Shown in pieces: positions 48,604 to 60,032 of a stretch of DNA of 64,000 nucleotides (the first letter of the stretch is position 1; each line of letters opens with the position of its first letter). This stretch comes from Diadema setosum. Lineage: Eukaryota > Echinodermata > Echinoidea > Diadematoida > Diadematidae. Both the position numbers and the translations under genes were made by a program. The notes under the pieces were generated by a model. The model was given only the letters and a program-made list of their open reading frames with translations, was not told the DNA's origin and searched no databases. The stretch is taken from the NCBI RefSeq assembly GCF_964275005.1, contig NC_092688.1, positions 25,763,934-25,827,933 of the forward strand, written 5' to 3'.

Positions 48604-51240
48604 CCACTGGCCGCCCGAGTACGTGCGATTCGTGTATGACATTGAGGTTGACACTTGCATTTTTTCACAGGAACAGAGGTAAGTGGATGAAAATCTAATA
48701 GCCTCAAGTTTACATATATAATAAAAATGAAAGAAATTTCCTCGAATTACTATAATCGAAAACCTGAGACATTTTATATCTACGTCTCACAAAGATATAG
48801 TACATGTATATATAAGTACATGTTGGCATGATAATGCCTGGGGATAGATTATTATGTCAACTATTTTCCATTATGAATGCATGCTCCAATCAAATTGTGA
48901 AAAGGTGGTCATGAATTAGCATTTCTTACGAACGATCAGGAGAGACGAAACAAAATGAAAGACCTGTCTTACTCCAGTTCTCTTGTAACACTCATTGGGC
49001 CATTATGCATGCCTAACGAATTATAATAGCTGCTTTTTCTAGCCATTTTGCTAGTACCAACATTCGAGAAAAGATCATCTATCAAGTAACTACGATCTCT
49101 GTGCATAATCTAATGCTTTTAAACACACTTGCCTACTCGCCTTCAGCTGGCATTTGCTTACGGTTCCAACAAACTATTAGTTATACATTTTCTCATGTTG
49201 TGACAGTTCGATTGGTTCTCATTTTGAAGTGAGCCAAAACCTAAGAACATTCTCACTTATAATTTCCAAAGAGTATTATGCAGGCACGCAAACTCAATTT
49301 ACTTGTATTTCATTTAAATGTAATGGGTAAGAGGGTATGAGAGAGAATGCTGAGCTATGAAGTAAAATGGTAAAGTAAAAAGTTTGTCAGATAGAATTAC
49401 AAAAGCCTGAATATTGCAAGAGCTCCGGAGTAAAAACAGTCAGGGAAAAACCCTATGTATGATAACATTGTGAGAGCGTTAGAAACTAATTTACAGGTAG
49501 CGGATTTCTTTGCAGGCCAAATTCGGAAATGTACTGTTGATTATTACTTATACATTTTCTCATGTTGTGACAGTTCTATTGGTTCTCATTTTAAAGTGAG
49601 CCAAAACCTAAGAACATTCTCACTTATAATTTCCAAAGAGTATTATGCAGGCACGCAAACTCATTTTAGTTATATTTCATTTAAATGTAATGGGTAAGAG
49701 GGTATGAGAGAGAATGGAAAGTGCTGAGCTATGAAGTAAAATGGTAAAGTAAAAAGTTTGTCAGATAGTATTACAAAAGCCTGAATATTGCAAGAGCTCC
49801 GGAGTAAAAACAGTCAGTGAAAAACCCTATGTATGATAGCATTGTGAGAGCGTTAGACTGCATTGTGACGCATCGTTATTTAATTTACATTCTTTATTGA
49901 TATATTTTCATAAATATCTCATGAGTCGGATTGGATTACAATTCTCACTTACAGCTTTGTAGAAGTCTGAGTCAACAGTATCACACTGTACTTCAAGACG
50001 TATTATAGTACAAACGATTTCTTGAGCCTGCACCGTTTCAGGCTCTGTTCTGGATACGGCGGTAGAAACTCATTCTTTTTTGTTGTTTATTTTATCATTA
50101 TTTACTAATCTCTTTTCTAACTTACAGGTAGCGGATTTCTTTTCAGGCCAAATTCGGAAATGTAGTGTTGATTATTACTTATACATTTTCTCATGTTGTG
50201 ACATGGTTCTCATTTTAAAGTGAGCCAAAACCTAAGAACATTTTCACTTATAATTTCCAAAGAGTATTATGCAGGCACGCAAACTCATTTTAGTTGTATT
50301 TCATTTAAATGTAATGGGTAAGAGGGTATGAGAGAGAATGGAAAGTGCTGAGCTATGAAGTAAAATGGTAAAGTAAAAAGTTTGTCAGATGGTATTACAA
50401 AAGAAACTCATTCTTTTTTGTTTGTTTATTTTATCATTATTTACTTATCTCTCTTCTAACTTAAAGGTAGTGGATCTCTTTGCAGCCCAAATTCGAAAAT
50501 GCCTAGAGACAGCTAGTAACCAAATATGCTACTATAATTTAATAAATAAGAAATAACCATTCCAGTATGTATCTTAGTGTGCACAGTAAGACAGATCAAA
50601 GCAAATAGGAAAACATCTGAGCACTAACTGACTCAACTTCTTCCAATGGCTAACGGATGTTTAATTTTTGAATTTCACTGACCTCCAAATTTCACAAAGA
50701 AAACCTTCTTAGCATGATGGTTAATATGACATTTGACTGTTTGCGAATCGGACCTACTACCTTTAATATTATTAAATCTAAAATGATTATTTGAAAGTTC
50801 GGAAAAGCTGGAAATATCCTACCACAAGGAGGCAAAATGTAAATGGTTCACATTTACAATTCATTTTGTTTTAAAAATTTTCTTATTTATTTTCGTTTTT
50901 GACAAACTCGCATACCAGGCTTCAGGCCTGCTAACGCGGGTATACAATAGAAAAAATAAAAGTTAAAGCAACACCAGGAAAATCACTATTCTCAATTTTG
51001 CGGCGCGCTACGCGCGCAGAGTCTCGAGCACAATTAAACTTTGCAACTTCCTGGCAAAATGAGTTTTTACTATTTCCTAGATGAAATACCGTAACGCGAT
51101 TGCATGCAACAGACAAAAATACAAATTTCCTCGAGACTTTAAAACGTCATTAAAACAGTCAAATTTCACAATTTGCGGCGCGCTTCGCGCGCAAATTCTA
51201 ATACAACTTTTGTAGTTCGGTCGTCCAAAGAATATATATA

Positions 51241-51277
<37 letters not shown>

Positions 51278-51383
51278 GTGTGTGTGTGTGTGTGTGTGTG
51301 TCATCATTGGTATTGGTACCGAAGGTCCGTTTTTTTAGTGACCGCACCCCCCCCCCCCTTGAAAAATCCTGGCTACGGGCCTG
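48253..51383. mobile_element. 3.13-kb element nested in the 5.04-kb element
   Basis: Ends CAGGCCCGTAGCCAGG are 16 bp, perfectly inverted, and CACTTA is directly repeated at 48247-48252 and 51384-51389. The ends are followed by G/C runs. Internal features are a long T run (48571-48603), repeated 250-300-bp blocks (49181-50470) and two GCGCGC-type short palindromes (about 51001 and 51178). No long coding frame. Confidence 0.7.
49181..50470. repeat. Three repeated ~250-300-bp blocks
   Basis: A block beginning TATACATTTTCTCATGTTGT and running through AATGGGTAAGAGGGTATGAG recurs at 49181, 49548 and 50181. A second word, GGTAGCGGATTTCTTTGCAG, recurs near 49495, 50127 and (diverged) 50465. Spacing is uneven (367 and 633), so this is an interspersed internal duplication. 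Confidence 0.65.
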
Positions 51384-51389
51384 CACTTA

Positions 51390-52840
51390 ATTAGCTCACC
51401 CGAGCTGAAGGCGCGAGTAAGCTATTGCGATTGCTTTTCGTGCGGGTATGCTGTGTGACCTACGTGCCAGGTGCGTGGGGCTGACAACTCAGTGAAGGAA
51501 TTCCTCTGAAGGAATGGCAGAAGTACCACAGAATGTCATTAATTTGGCCGCATACGGGGACTGCGAAATACATGCGTGGGAGTTGCCTGCGAGGTGCTGC
51601 CGATAAGGGCCTCCTACTGGCGTTCTGCTTGTACCTCTGCGGGCAATTTCCACGACTCACACGGAAAAAGTTTTGGTCATGCTGTAAACTTAGCTGCGGG
51701 TAAATCGGACTTGCGTGCGCACCTCCGGGCAAATACAGGCGAGATACGCGCTAGGTACTGTCAGGTGCGGACCAACTGCGGAGAGCTCCGGGTAGAAAAT
51801 TTGCTTGCCCGCAAGTCAAACTTCCCCAGATACGGTATGACAAGGCCTTGAGCATGTTCAAAATAATTATGTTCGGAGTGAGTTGCGGGGGTACACGCAG
51901 AACACCAGTAGAAGACCCTTACCGGCAGTACCTTGCAGACAACTCCAACGCAGATGCTTCGCAGTACCCGTAAGTCGCTCGTAACAGAAAACGTATCGGT
52001 TTCAAAGTTCTCACGCAGGTCAAACGGAATACACGCAAGTAGAAGGTAAGTAGCACGTGTCTAGCAAATAAGACACAAGTGCGAAACTCGTAAAACATTC
52101 TTGTCCGCCCGCAGAAAATTTTCCTGCGTGCTGAAAAAAAAAATCCCTACTCGCAACAAGCCCGTGTAGCTTGCCCGGGAAGGTGTGACACGGCCTTACA
52201 GGCCCTGTCACACCTTTCCGGGCAAGCCTTGCGTGCGACTTGCGAAGAACAATTTTTACTACCCAGAGGTCCCCGCAGATGACCTGCACGTAACAGTACC
52301 TAGCACTTATCTCACTCGTAGTCGCCCGGAGGTGCGCTTGCAAATCCTTTTTACCCGTAACCATAATAAGGCCTTGTCACACCTTTCCGGGTAAGCTACA
52401 CGGGCTTGTTGCTTGTGAGGATTTTCCAGCATACCGGACAATTTCTGAGGGCGGACGAGGATTTGCGCGAGTTGTGCATGTTATGTGTCTTACTTCCTGG
52501 ATGCGTGCCACTTATGTTCTTCTTGCAAATATTCTGTGTGACCTGCGTGCCAGGCGCGTGGGGGCTGACTACGTAGAAATTCATCTGAAGGAATGTCAGA
52601 AGTCCAACAGAAATGACAGAATGTCATTATCTTGGCCGCGCTGACCGCATACGGGGACTGCGAAGTACCTGCGTGGGAGTTGCCTGCGAGGTGCTGCTCA
52701 AAATTTGGCTGCGGGTAAATCGGACTTGCGTGCGCAGCTCCGGGTAACTAAGGGCGAGATCATTTTCCTGCGTGCTGGGAAAACCTTACTCGCAACAAGC
52801 CCGCGAAGCTTACCCGGAAAGGTGTGACACGGCCTTTAAG
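51390..52840. mobile_element. GC-rich repeat cluster with GTGTGACACGGCC ends
   Basis: The word AAGGTGTGACACGGCCTT and its complement occur at about 52180-52225 (head-to-head), 52370 and 52820, next to CCGGGTAAGC. GGGGACTGCGAAGTACCTGC-like and TGCGGGTAAATCGGACTTGC segments occur twice (51555-51720 and 52652-52740). This looks like two or three nested copies of one GC-rich MITE. Confidence 0.5.
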
Positions 52841-53129
52841 CTGCCGAACTCATTCGGTGGGGACAAAAACCAACTGCACTTACAATGTGTTTTTGTATGT
52901 GATGATTGTGGAGGAAAAGAAAGTTACCAAAATGTGCCGTCAATGTCCTGCACATTTTGGTAAATTTACCAAAATGTGCAGTTTCCAAATAACCATAATG
53001 TGCAATTTACCAAAATGTGCCGTAACAAAAGCCCTATTCTCATCTCCACCTATACTGTACCATACTGTACTGATATTGCTGCATTCACTCAATTCACATG
53101 CCTATGAAGGCGGACTTGTCCATTAAAGA

Positions 53130-53717
53130 TGGTCGGGGAAAAAAAAATGACGTCTTGCCACATTTTCTTTTAAATTGTTGAAAAAGGAGAAACAAAAATT
53201 AAAGATTTACTTTATCTCGAGTTGGCTTAACACGGATCTGGATGAGGTAACTTTGCATCCTTGAGAATTATGAAATATTCAAGATTCAGAATAAATGTAC
53301 CAGTTTATTTTATGTTAAATTTATGATAGTATATGGATACTCGGGCCCGTTCCGCCTCGATATGGAAAATTACTGCAGTGGTAGGCTCCTCGATGTGCTT
53401 GTCTGCAGAACGGGTGACGTTTGCAGGAGATCTTTCCTGCTCTGTCTGTAAAGTTATGTGAACGCATAGTATCCCTGCTCTGTCAATGTCGAGGAAGAAG
53501 AGGGCTCGAGTACACGTCATGAGACCTTTTCAGCTAATCGGCCACTCCCTGCGCGTGCGTAGATGTCCAGGCGTACAGGCATGTATCTCATACGATTTCC
53601 AAGGCTTTCAGGAAAGTGGTACGAGCAATGTCGATCATCTTTCGATTCGTTTACCACACACACACACACACACACGCACACACACACACACACACACCAC
53701 ACACACATACACACACC

Positions 53718-53751
<34 letters not shown>

Positions 53752-55288
53752 TAAACAGCACACAATGTCTAAACAGGTCATATTTGTTGCTCGATCGGGC
53801 AACTAAAGTTATAGATTGTTCATTTCTATATCTGGCCACCAAGTTTTGAAATTTCAAGAACTTAGTGGCCCGCAAGAGCTATCAGACAAGAAAGTATAGT
53901 GTCTAGCCAATACTTTTATACATGTGTGTGTGTGTTTGTGTTTACATTATGTATTAGTATGCATGTATATAAAACATATTGAAGCACATACATGCCCTCA
54001 TTATTTCAAATGATTTTCTTTTTATTACATGAACTTAAGCGTATACACACAGGAGTGCTAGACATTTTTGTCGTTGTTTTTTTTTTCTAACGCGTCATGG
54101 TAACAGAAATAAATTAATAATGATGAAGAACACTTTTTGAAGTGATCTGTGAAAGCATAGCATTTAGATCCAAGATCCCTGAATCATTTTCTTATTTTCA
54201 TGATCATTCAATGCTTTCGTAAGGAATCATTATGATTTTGTGTAGAAAATGTTTGGAGTTTTCTTCTGATAAATTACTGTCACCATTTCACATTCAATTT
54301 CAACATGCAAGGCTGGAAGTAAGAGATGACACTGAGACTAATATTCTTGCAGTGTGTGTCTTTGTATGTCACAAGTCATACGGTGTGACTTCAAAAGGGG
54401 CATTTTTCCAAGCTGCAGAAAACTTATGACTACAGATGATTGCCCTCCTTCTGTCGATATCAGGTCGAAGCGCGGGATGAACTATTCTTCCATACTCCAT
54501 CGAGTGTGAATGTAAAAGTGTTACTGAAGTTGGTCATTGTATGTTGATATTTCTGGCCTTCCGTATTAAAGCTGCCCATGTCCATGGAAAGAAAACAAAA
54601 TCCCACTCTTCATTTTTTTTTTCACTTTCATATCCTTGATCGGTAATAAATTTGTAAATGCTGTTTGCCTCAAACATGCAGCTAATGAACGGAAGTTGCT
54701 CCCTATTCATCTACTTTCATTGCACTGAACACACCAGTATTTAATGTATTATAACAACTATAGTCAGCATCGAAATCTTTGGATTCTGAACGCGGAATTT
54801 CACTTCTTGCATATGATTTAAATTGAGTCATTGACAAAAAGGTTAATGAAATGGTGATTTTGTTCCTCTTTAATTCAAATCAGTTGCTCCGGTATAGATG
54901 GTTTAACTTTAACGGTCGGCGTTTGGAGTGATCGTATCCTTTAGCTTGAGTGTTTTTGTTTGTCTACATGAAATGCATTTTTAGGATGAACGTAGAGCTG
55001 TGATCAAACTCCTTCAAGCATTTTCCAGGATCTCTCCTCAGCAGTGAGTTCTTCAATGACAATGTTTACACTTTCACATCATGATACGATAGTCCAAAAT
55101 GATAGCTTTGGATGTCTTTTGGTCAGGTAAATGATGCCGGGTATTTCTTGATATTAATACACGAATTCTGCTAGTGAATAACACCACACTAGATTGTTCC
55201 TCTGTTTTCAAAATTATGAACGATTAACTCTTTACCCTCTACCTAATAATTGAAGAGCTTGCTTCCGAAAGGCGCTAAATCCATTGAA

Positions 55289-55331
<43 letters not shown>

Positions 55332-56220
55332 ATTTAGCGCCTTTTGGAAGCAAGGTTCTCAATGTATAATGATATTACATGTTAAATCCATACCTTAGAT
55401 TACTTTATACAATGTCCCACAGAGATTACCATAGTTATTAATAATTATTGTTGTACAGCATACCCTGAAACTGGGTAGGTTGATATATCAAACGTCAGTC
55501 GTAGGTCAATAGTAAAGCTCTCATTAGTGTTTGTTGCTTTCTCGTATTATGTTCGTTCACTTGTTCACTCAAAAATGAGACTATTTAATGGAGAACATGT
55601 CCTATCCCAAGCTATGATGATTGCATTCGTTTACCCTACTTCGGTACATTATTATACTCCAACACACCTGACCATGGCACATACACAAACGTTATCTGGT
55701 TATGGTGCGAATCGGGTATCTTCATTGAGGTGTACACATAATGTACCTTTGCAGCGTCTCAAGAAAACGCTCCACAACAATGTAGAAATGAACTTTTTCT
55801 TATATTCAACTTATAGCAACGCAACAATGTATGACATTTTTACAAAAAAGAAGTAAACGTCGGCCTCTACCAAAAATATTTTTAAAGAATGAGTTTTGAA
55901 TATGACAAAACTGCTTCATTCATTATTTTCATCAATGGATTATGATAAACATCACAGGTTAAATTAATTTTGTTTCCTTTGTATTTTTTGCTCTGCACTT
56001 GAATTCAGCCTATTAAAGGTGAAAGTGTTTTTTTAAGGCACTCTTAAAATTAGCATTTGTTCTCATACTTCCGGATTATACTGCATGGTTGTCATGCTTG
56101 TTGTTAAGTTTATGAAGCCTATGGGATTCCCTAGCTCCGTCATGATGAATGGTTCAGAGATGATTGAGCCAAAATATAAGTTAATATTGGAAGGTTCGTT
56201 AGTGCGCACCTTCTCATCAT
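53130..56220. other. Intergenic region between copies B and C, gene-free
   Basis: Paralogous to 27760-31310. It contains an (AC)n run (53655-53751), the hairpin at 55250-55363 and no conserved coding frame. Confidence 0.55.
55250..55363. repeat. Hairpin paralogous to 30368-30450, loop expanded by (AT)n
   Basis: TGAAGAGCTTGCTTCCGAAA and GGATTTAGCGCCTTTTGGAA form the stem. The loop has grown by a TA run of about 40 bp. Confidence 0.6.
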
Positions 56221-56224
56221 TTTC

Positions 56225-56600
56225 GGAATGAAAGAACCTTCGGACTTACAAATCTTATTTCATTTTCAGATTAACAACCCTTCGGCGTAACAAACTGTAA
56301 TTAATTTTCGCAACATCAAACCTTCGGAATAATGAACCTTATTTGATTTTCGGATTAGAGAACGTTCGGACTATTGAATCGTTTTCGTTTTCTGATCGAC
56401 AAACCTTTGGACTTACGAACTTTATTTACGAATCTTATTACATGTTAGAATTAACGAACCTTCAAAATACCGAATTTGATATAATTTTTTAGACCAACAA
56501 GTCTTCTGAATCACTCCACAAATGTTCGGATTTAGGAACCCCATTTCATTTTCAGAATACAAACATCCGGGTATAGGGAGTTTGTGTGTTTCGGAATAAC
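56225..56600. repeat. Degenerate ~42-bp tandem repeat downstream of copy C
   Basis: Third instance of the TTCGGA-rich array. It contains AATAAA on the minus strand at 56421-56426, about 262 nt past the stop, a candidate polyadenylation signal. Confidence 0.55.
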
Positions 56601-56687
56601 GAACATCCAGAATGGCGAATATCATCCATGGTATATAGTCGTCGTTGTTGTGACGTGTAAGACACAGTTCATAAAATAAGTGTAAAG

Positions 56688-57506
56688 TCATATTTCGAGT
56701 TCTGGTTCACGAGGAATACTCTCATACACTGTTGAATCGAAGTCATCTTCTCTTCTTGGGGAAATGTCGCTTTCGTATAAATCTATTTTTGTGGACGGAA
56801 AGTTGTTTTGGCTCTCACAGCGATCATTGATGTTTTCATCAGTATGTGCTTCTAAAACGAGATAGCCATGTTCATCCACCTCATGCTCCACTCTTGGCGT
56901 GCTAGGATAGATAGAAGCTGCATATAAAGGATCGTTCTGGGTCATCGCATAAGGGGCAAATTCGTCATTTCCTTCGACATTAAAGTAGGTAGGACAATTC
57001 TCCGTTTCTAAAGTGGGTGCAGCTTGGTCGGAAACTGAAGGAATGTCATGGTAGATTGGAAACTGGAAGTTCCTAGATTGACCAGTGTCACCTACAGCTT
57101 TGGATGTGGTGGATGATGCTATGTTGATGTCTTTACCACAGCGTGAGTCACTGGCAATGTCACTGGCCTCTATGGCATCTCGACTTGCTTCAGGCTGAAA
57201 TCTAGTAGCTCTGTGCAGACTGACATTGGAAAGGAGGTAGTCGTCTTCATCAACATCTTCTTCATCTTTATCAAAGTGTCTTGATTGAAGAAATATGACC
57301 TTCTTCTTCCCTTTCTTCTCTGAGCCTGACATGTCCATGTATAGTGCTTTCGTGTTATCAGCTGCCGTATTTATACACTCAAAAAAGTGTTCACTCTCCG
57401 GGTGTATGACGTCATAAGAAGGAAGTGATCTAGTCTCTGCTGAACTCGCAATACCTCTCCCGATGCTCACTCTAGTTTCAAGAGACAGGTCTGGTGACAT
57501 GTGACC
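56688..57506 (-). CDS. Copy C tail exon (272 residues)
   Basis: It starts in phase 0 with GHMSPDLSLETRVSIGRG and ends PREPELEI. Tyrosine motifs in order: SYDVI, ALYMDM (57330-57341), DEDDYLLS, PIYHDI, PTYFNV, PYAMT, LYAASIY, DEHGYLVL (56853-56876), LYESDI and VYESI. YMDM fits the PI3K-p85 SH2 consensus YxxM, YFNV fits the Grb2 consensus YxN, and DEHGYLVL is close to the hemITAM DEDGYxxL. Copies A and B have DEDGY where C has DEDDY. No kinase or death-fold domain is present, so signalling would need recruited partners. Confidence 0.85.
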   Translation of the reverse strand, partial: GHMSPDLSLETRVSIGRGIASSAETRSLPSYDVIHPESEHFFECINTAADNTKALYMDMSGSEKKGKKKVIFLQSRHFDKDEEDVDEDDYLLSNVSLHRATRFQPEASRDAIEASDIASDSRCGKDINIASSTTSKAVGDTGQSRNFQFPIYHDIPSVSDQAAPTLETENCPTYFNVEGNDEFAPYAMTQNDPLYAASIYPSTPRVEHEVDEHGYLVLEAHTDENINDRCESQNNFPSTKIDLYESDISPRREDDFDSTVYESIPREPELEI

Positions 57507-59048
57507 CTATATCATGAAAGACACAATAAGTCTCGATGAGGCACATCTATCACATTGTATCATATCCTGAAAAGGTATTTTCTGCCTTAAAATGAAATAT
57601 TACTCATGAAACTTGCATGTTGCCACATCATCAAAACAAGTTGGAATAGAACCATAGAGAAACGAGACTCTGAAGAATAGGACCTATTCTAGTGCACTGC
57701 TTGGGTCAACTTACGTCGACGATTGTGTGTGAACCATGTCAGCATTTAAAACTAAACAGCTAAAAAGCAACTACACTATTTATTGTATTGTCATATAACT
57801 TAGAATTTGGGGCACTGCGTAGCAATATACTGTTCCTGATTATGTCAAAGGCACTGCTGTTCATATTTTTTTAATAGTAATGATAGATTACATACACATT
57901 TCGAGGTAGAAAATTGAAATAACAAACTTGTAGCAGAAGTGGCTTTGTCTGCGAAAACTGCTAAAAAGCACTACTGCTTTCAGGCAATGACTCTAAGCTA
58001 AACACAAAAACTTATTTAAAGAAGATGTGCAACTGGAAGAAAATTCTATGAAATCAACAAGTCGACCAGAAATGCATTGTACGATTACACATGTTTATTT
58101 GGCAAAACTAAGTCTATGCAAATATTTGTGGATTTTCTGGTCCACGTTGAGAATAAATTCCTTCTTTTTTCCAGATTACTCAATATTTTCTCATGCAAGT
58201 TTAGTTGCAGAAAGCATTTATATTCATTTACGTATGTTAGGTGGACCACGAATTGGATGTATCATATTCAAAACTCACTACATGCTATAAGTTACCAAAG
58301 AAAATGAAAAACAAAAGTGAGGGGATTTTCCTGCTACATTTTTCTTTCTCAAGCCAGCCCACCCTCGCCCCCCCCCCCCCCATAAGAAAAACACTTACGG
58401 ACAGTGAAATTCTCAGTTCTAAAATCGAAACCTGTGACCCTTACGACGTAATTTTTGTGTCATTACCGCTGAACGATTCTCATACGCGTTCTCTGGATGA
58501 GCTGAGGCGCCTCCGTGATCTCCTCTGCCTGGATGAGTCGAAGTGTTCGGCGGATCCAGCTGTGACCGCTCTTCACTGGAGTGGACTTTCGAATGACTAG
58601 AAGCCTGTCGACGCCTATACGTATCAAACATAAAACCAATAAAGAAACAAAACAATACTCTTAGAATGCATCCTGTTAAACTGGAATGAACGTTACTGTA
58701 AATTACAGCACAAATAGGTATATCAATAAAAACAATGATTGATATTTTTTTATATTTTCTCATTGCTTTTCATAAGCAAAGTGTGATACAAAATTCCTGT
58801 CCCTCTAACATAATCTAGAAAAGTGAATTACAAATAAAATACCCCCAAGATTTGTAATTTCTTACATCTAAAGTAGCACAAAATTATTCTGACTTTTGAC
58901 AGCAAAGTTTTGAGATGAGTAAAATTTCGCTGCACTTTTTTATTTCTGATGAATCTTACATTATAAGCATAATGTCACCAAAAATCAGCAGAACTCAATG
59001 GGTAAAACAAGCAATTCTAACACGGGTGTTTTCTCTGCTATCTGACAC

Positions 59049-59083
<35 letters not shown>

Positions 59084-60001
59084 CTGGCGATTTCTATCCT
59101 TTTTTTTAAGTATGTCTAATCTAGAAGGAAAAATTGCAATTTTTTATGTTTTAAAACAGTGGCAGAATGTTGAATCAACACAAGGACTTCGACTAGGAGA
59201 AATAGTCATCCCCTACTAAAAGACTGAATTTACCCATGGCAGTTGTTTATAACCAATAACCACTCACACTTGCTCAACAGCCTCCAAACTTCCACGTCAT
59301 TTTGTCTTTGCTTTTTTGTTTGTGTGTGTTTTTTCTTTAGTTTTGTTTTGTTTTTTTTTGTTTTTTTATAAATCGGCGGATCATTGCCTTTGATTTGGGG
59401 TGGTTTTTGTAAAATAAATTGAATACTGTTTGGACGACAATGAAATAATAACATAATGTCTGGCGACCAGAAACTCGGGTTTTTGTGACACAAGTCCATC
59501 CACCAAATTATGTAAGAGGATTGAAAATTAGCAAAATTACTTCAATATTCATGTGCATTCAATGTACACTCACTTCTGAATACTAGTATACTTTGATTGT
59601 TCAGTGAGTCGCATACAATGACTCACACCTTAGATTTGTAAATATGATATGTTTAAATGTAATGTGTGTTTTCATGATTATTCTACTCGGGAAAGATAGC
59701 CTGAGAATGCCATTGGCCCGCTTAACAGTCGGGACTCATTCAATTCGTTTTACAGGAGTAAATGAATGGAATTCAATAGTCCAGATCTCAAGTCCAGCAC
59801 TACACTTTCTCGCTTTAGAACATTATTCAAACAGCATACTTTTAAGAAACTGTTATCCATGACTGAGTAGACTGCTTGATACCTAATTTCTTTTTCTCTT
59901 CACTTCTCTGATCCTTACATTGCTACTGAATGTGTGTGTTGGGTGTGCGCTGCGTGTGTTAAGAACATGGTGTGTGTATAGTGTAGGGCTGGTAAGTTGT
60001 T

Positions 60002-60032
<31 letters not shown>

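Larger units (their letters stand above)
47993..53027. mobile_element. 5.04-kb element with GCACATTTTGGTAA subterminal repeats
   Basis: Both ends start TGTTACGGCACATTTTGGTA, 21 bp perfectly inverted. AAAGC is repeated on each side (47988-47992 and 53028-53032). GCACATTTTGGTAA or its complement recurs several times within about 200 bp of each end. The host sequence reads straight across when the element is removed (GTTAAAAGCCCTATT). The interior is largely other elements. Confidence 0.7.
46663..53127. mobile_element. AAGGACAAGTCCACC MITE split by a nest of later insertions
   Basis: The left arm (46663-46943) and the right arm (about 53073-53127, CTATGAAGGCGGACTTGTCC) match the two ends of the intact element at 27203-27757. 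Everything between is inserted material: a small C/G-run element (about 46946-47452, ends GGCCGGCGGA inverted), a MITE around 47640-47990 and the 5.04-kb element. Confidence 0.6.

Noticed and set aside
49181-50470. Possible CRISPR-like array
   Set aside because: The blocks are 250-300 bp with uneven spacing inside a eukaryotic transposon, not short repeats with unique spacers.
53486-53875. Poly-Thr/His and poly-Val/Cys frames on both strands
   Set aside because: Translations of an (AC)n microsatellite.
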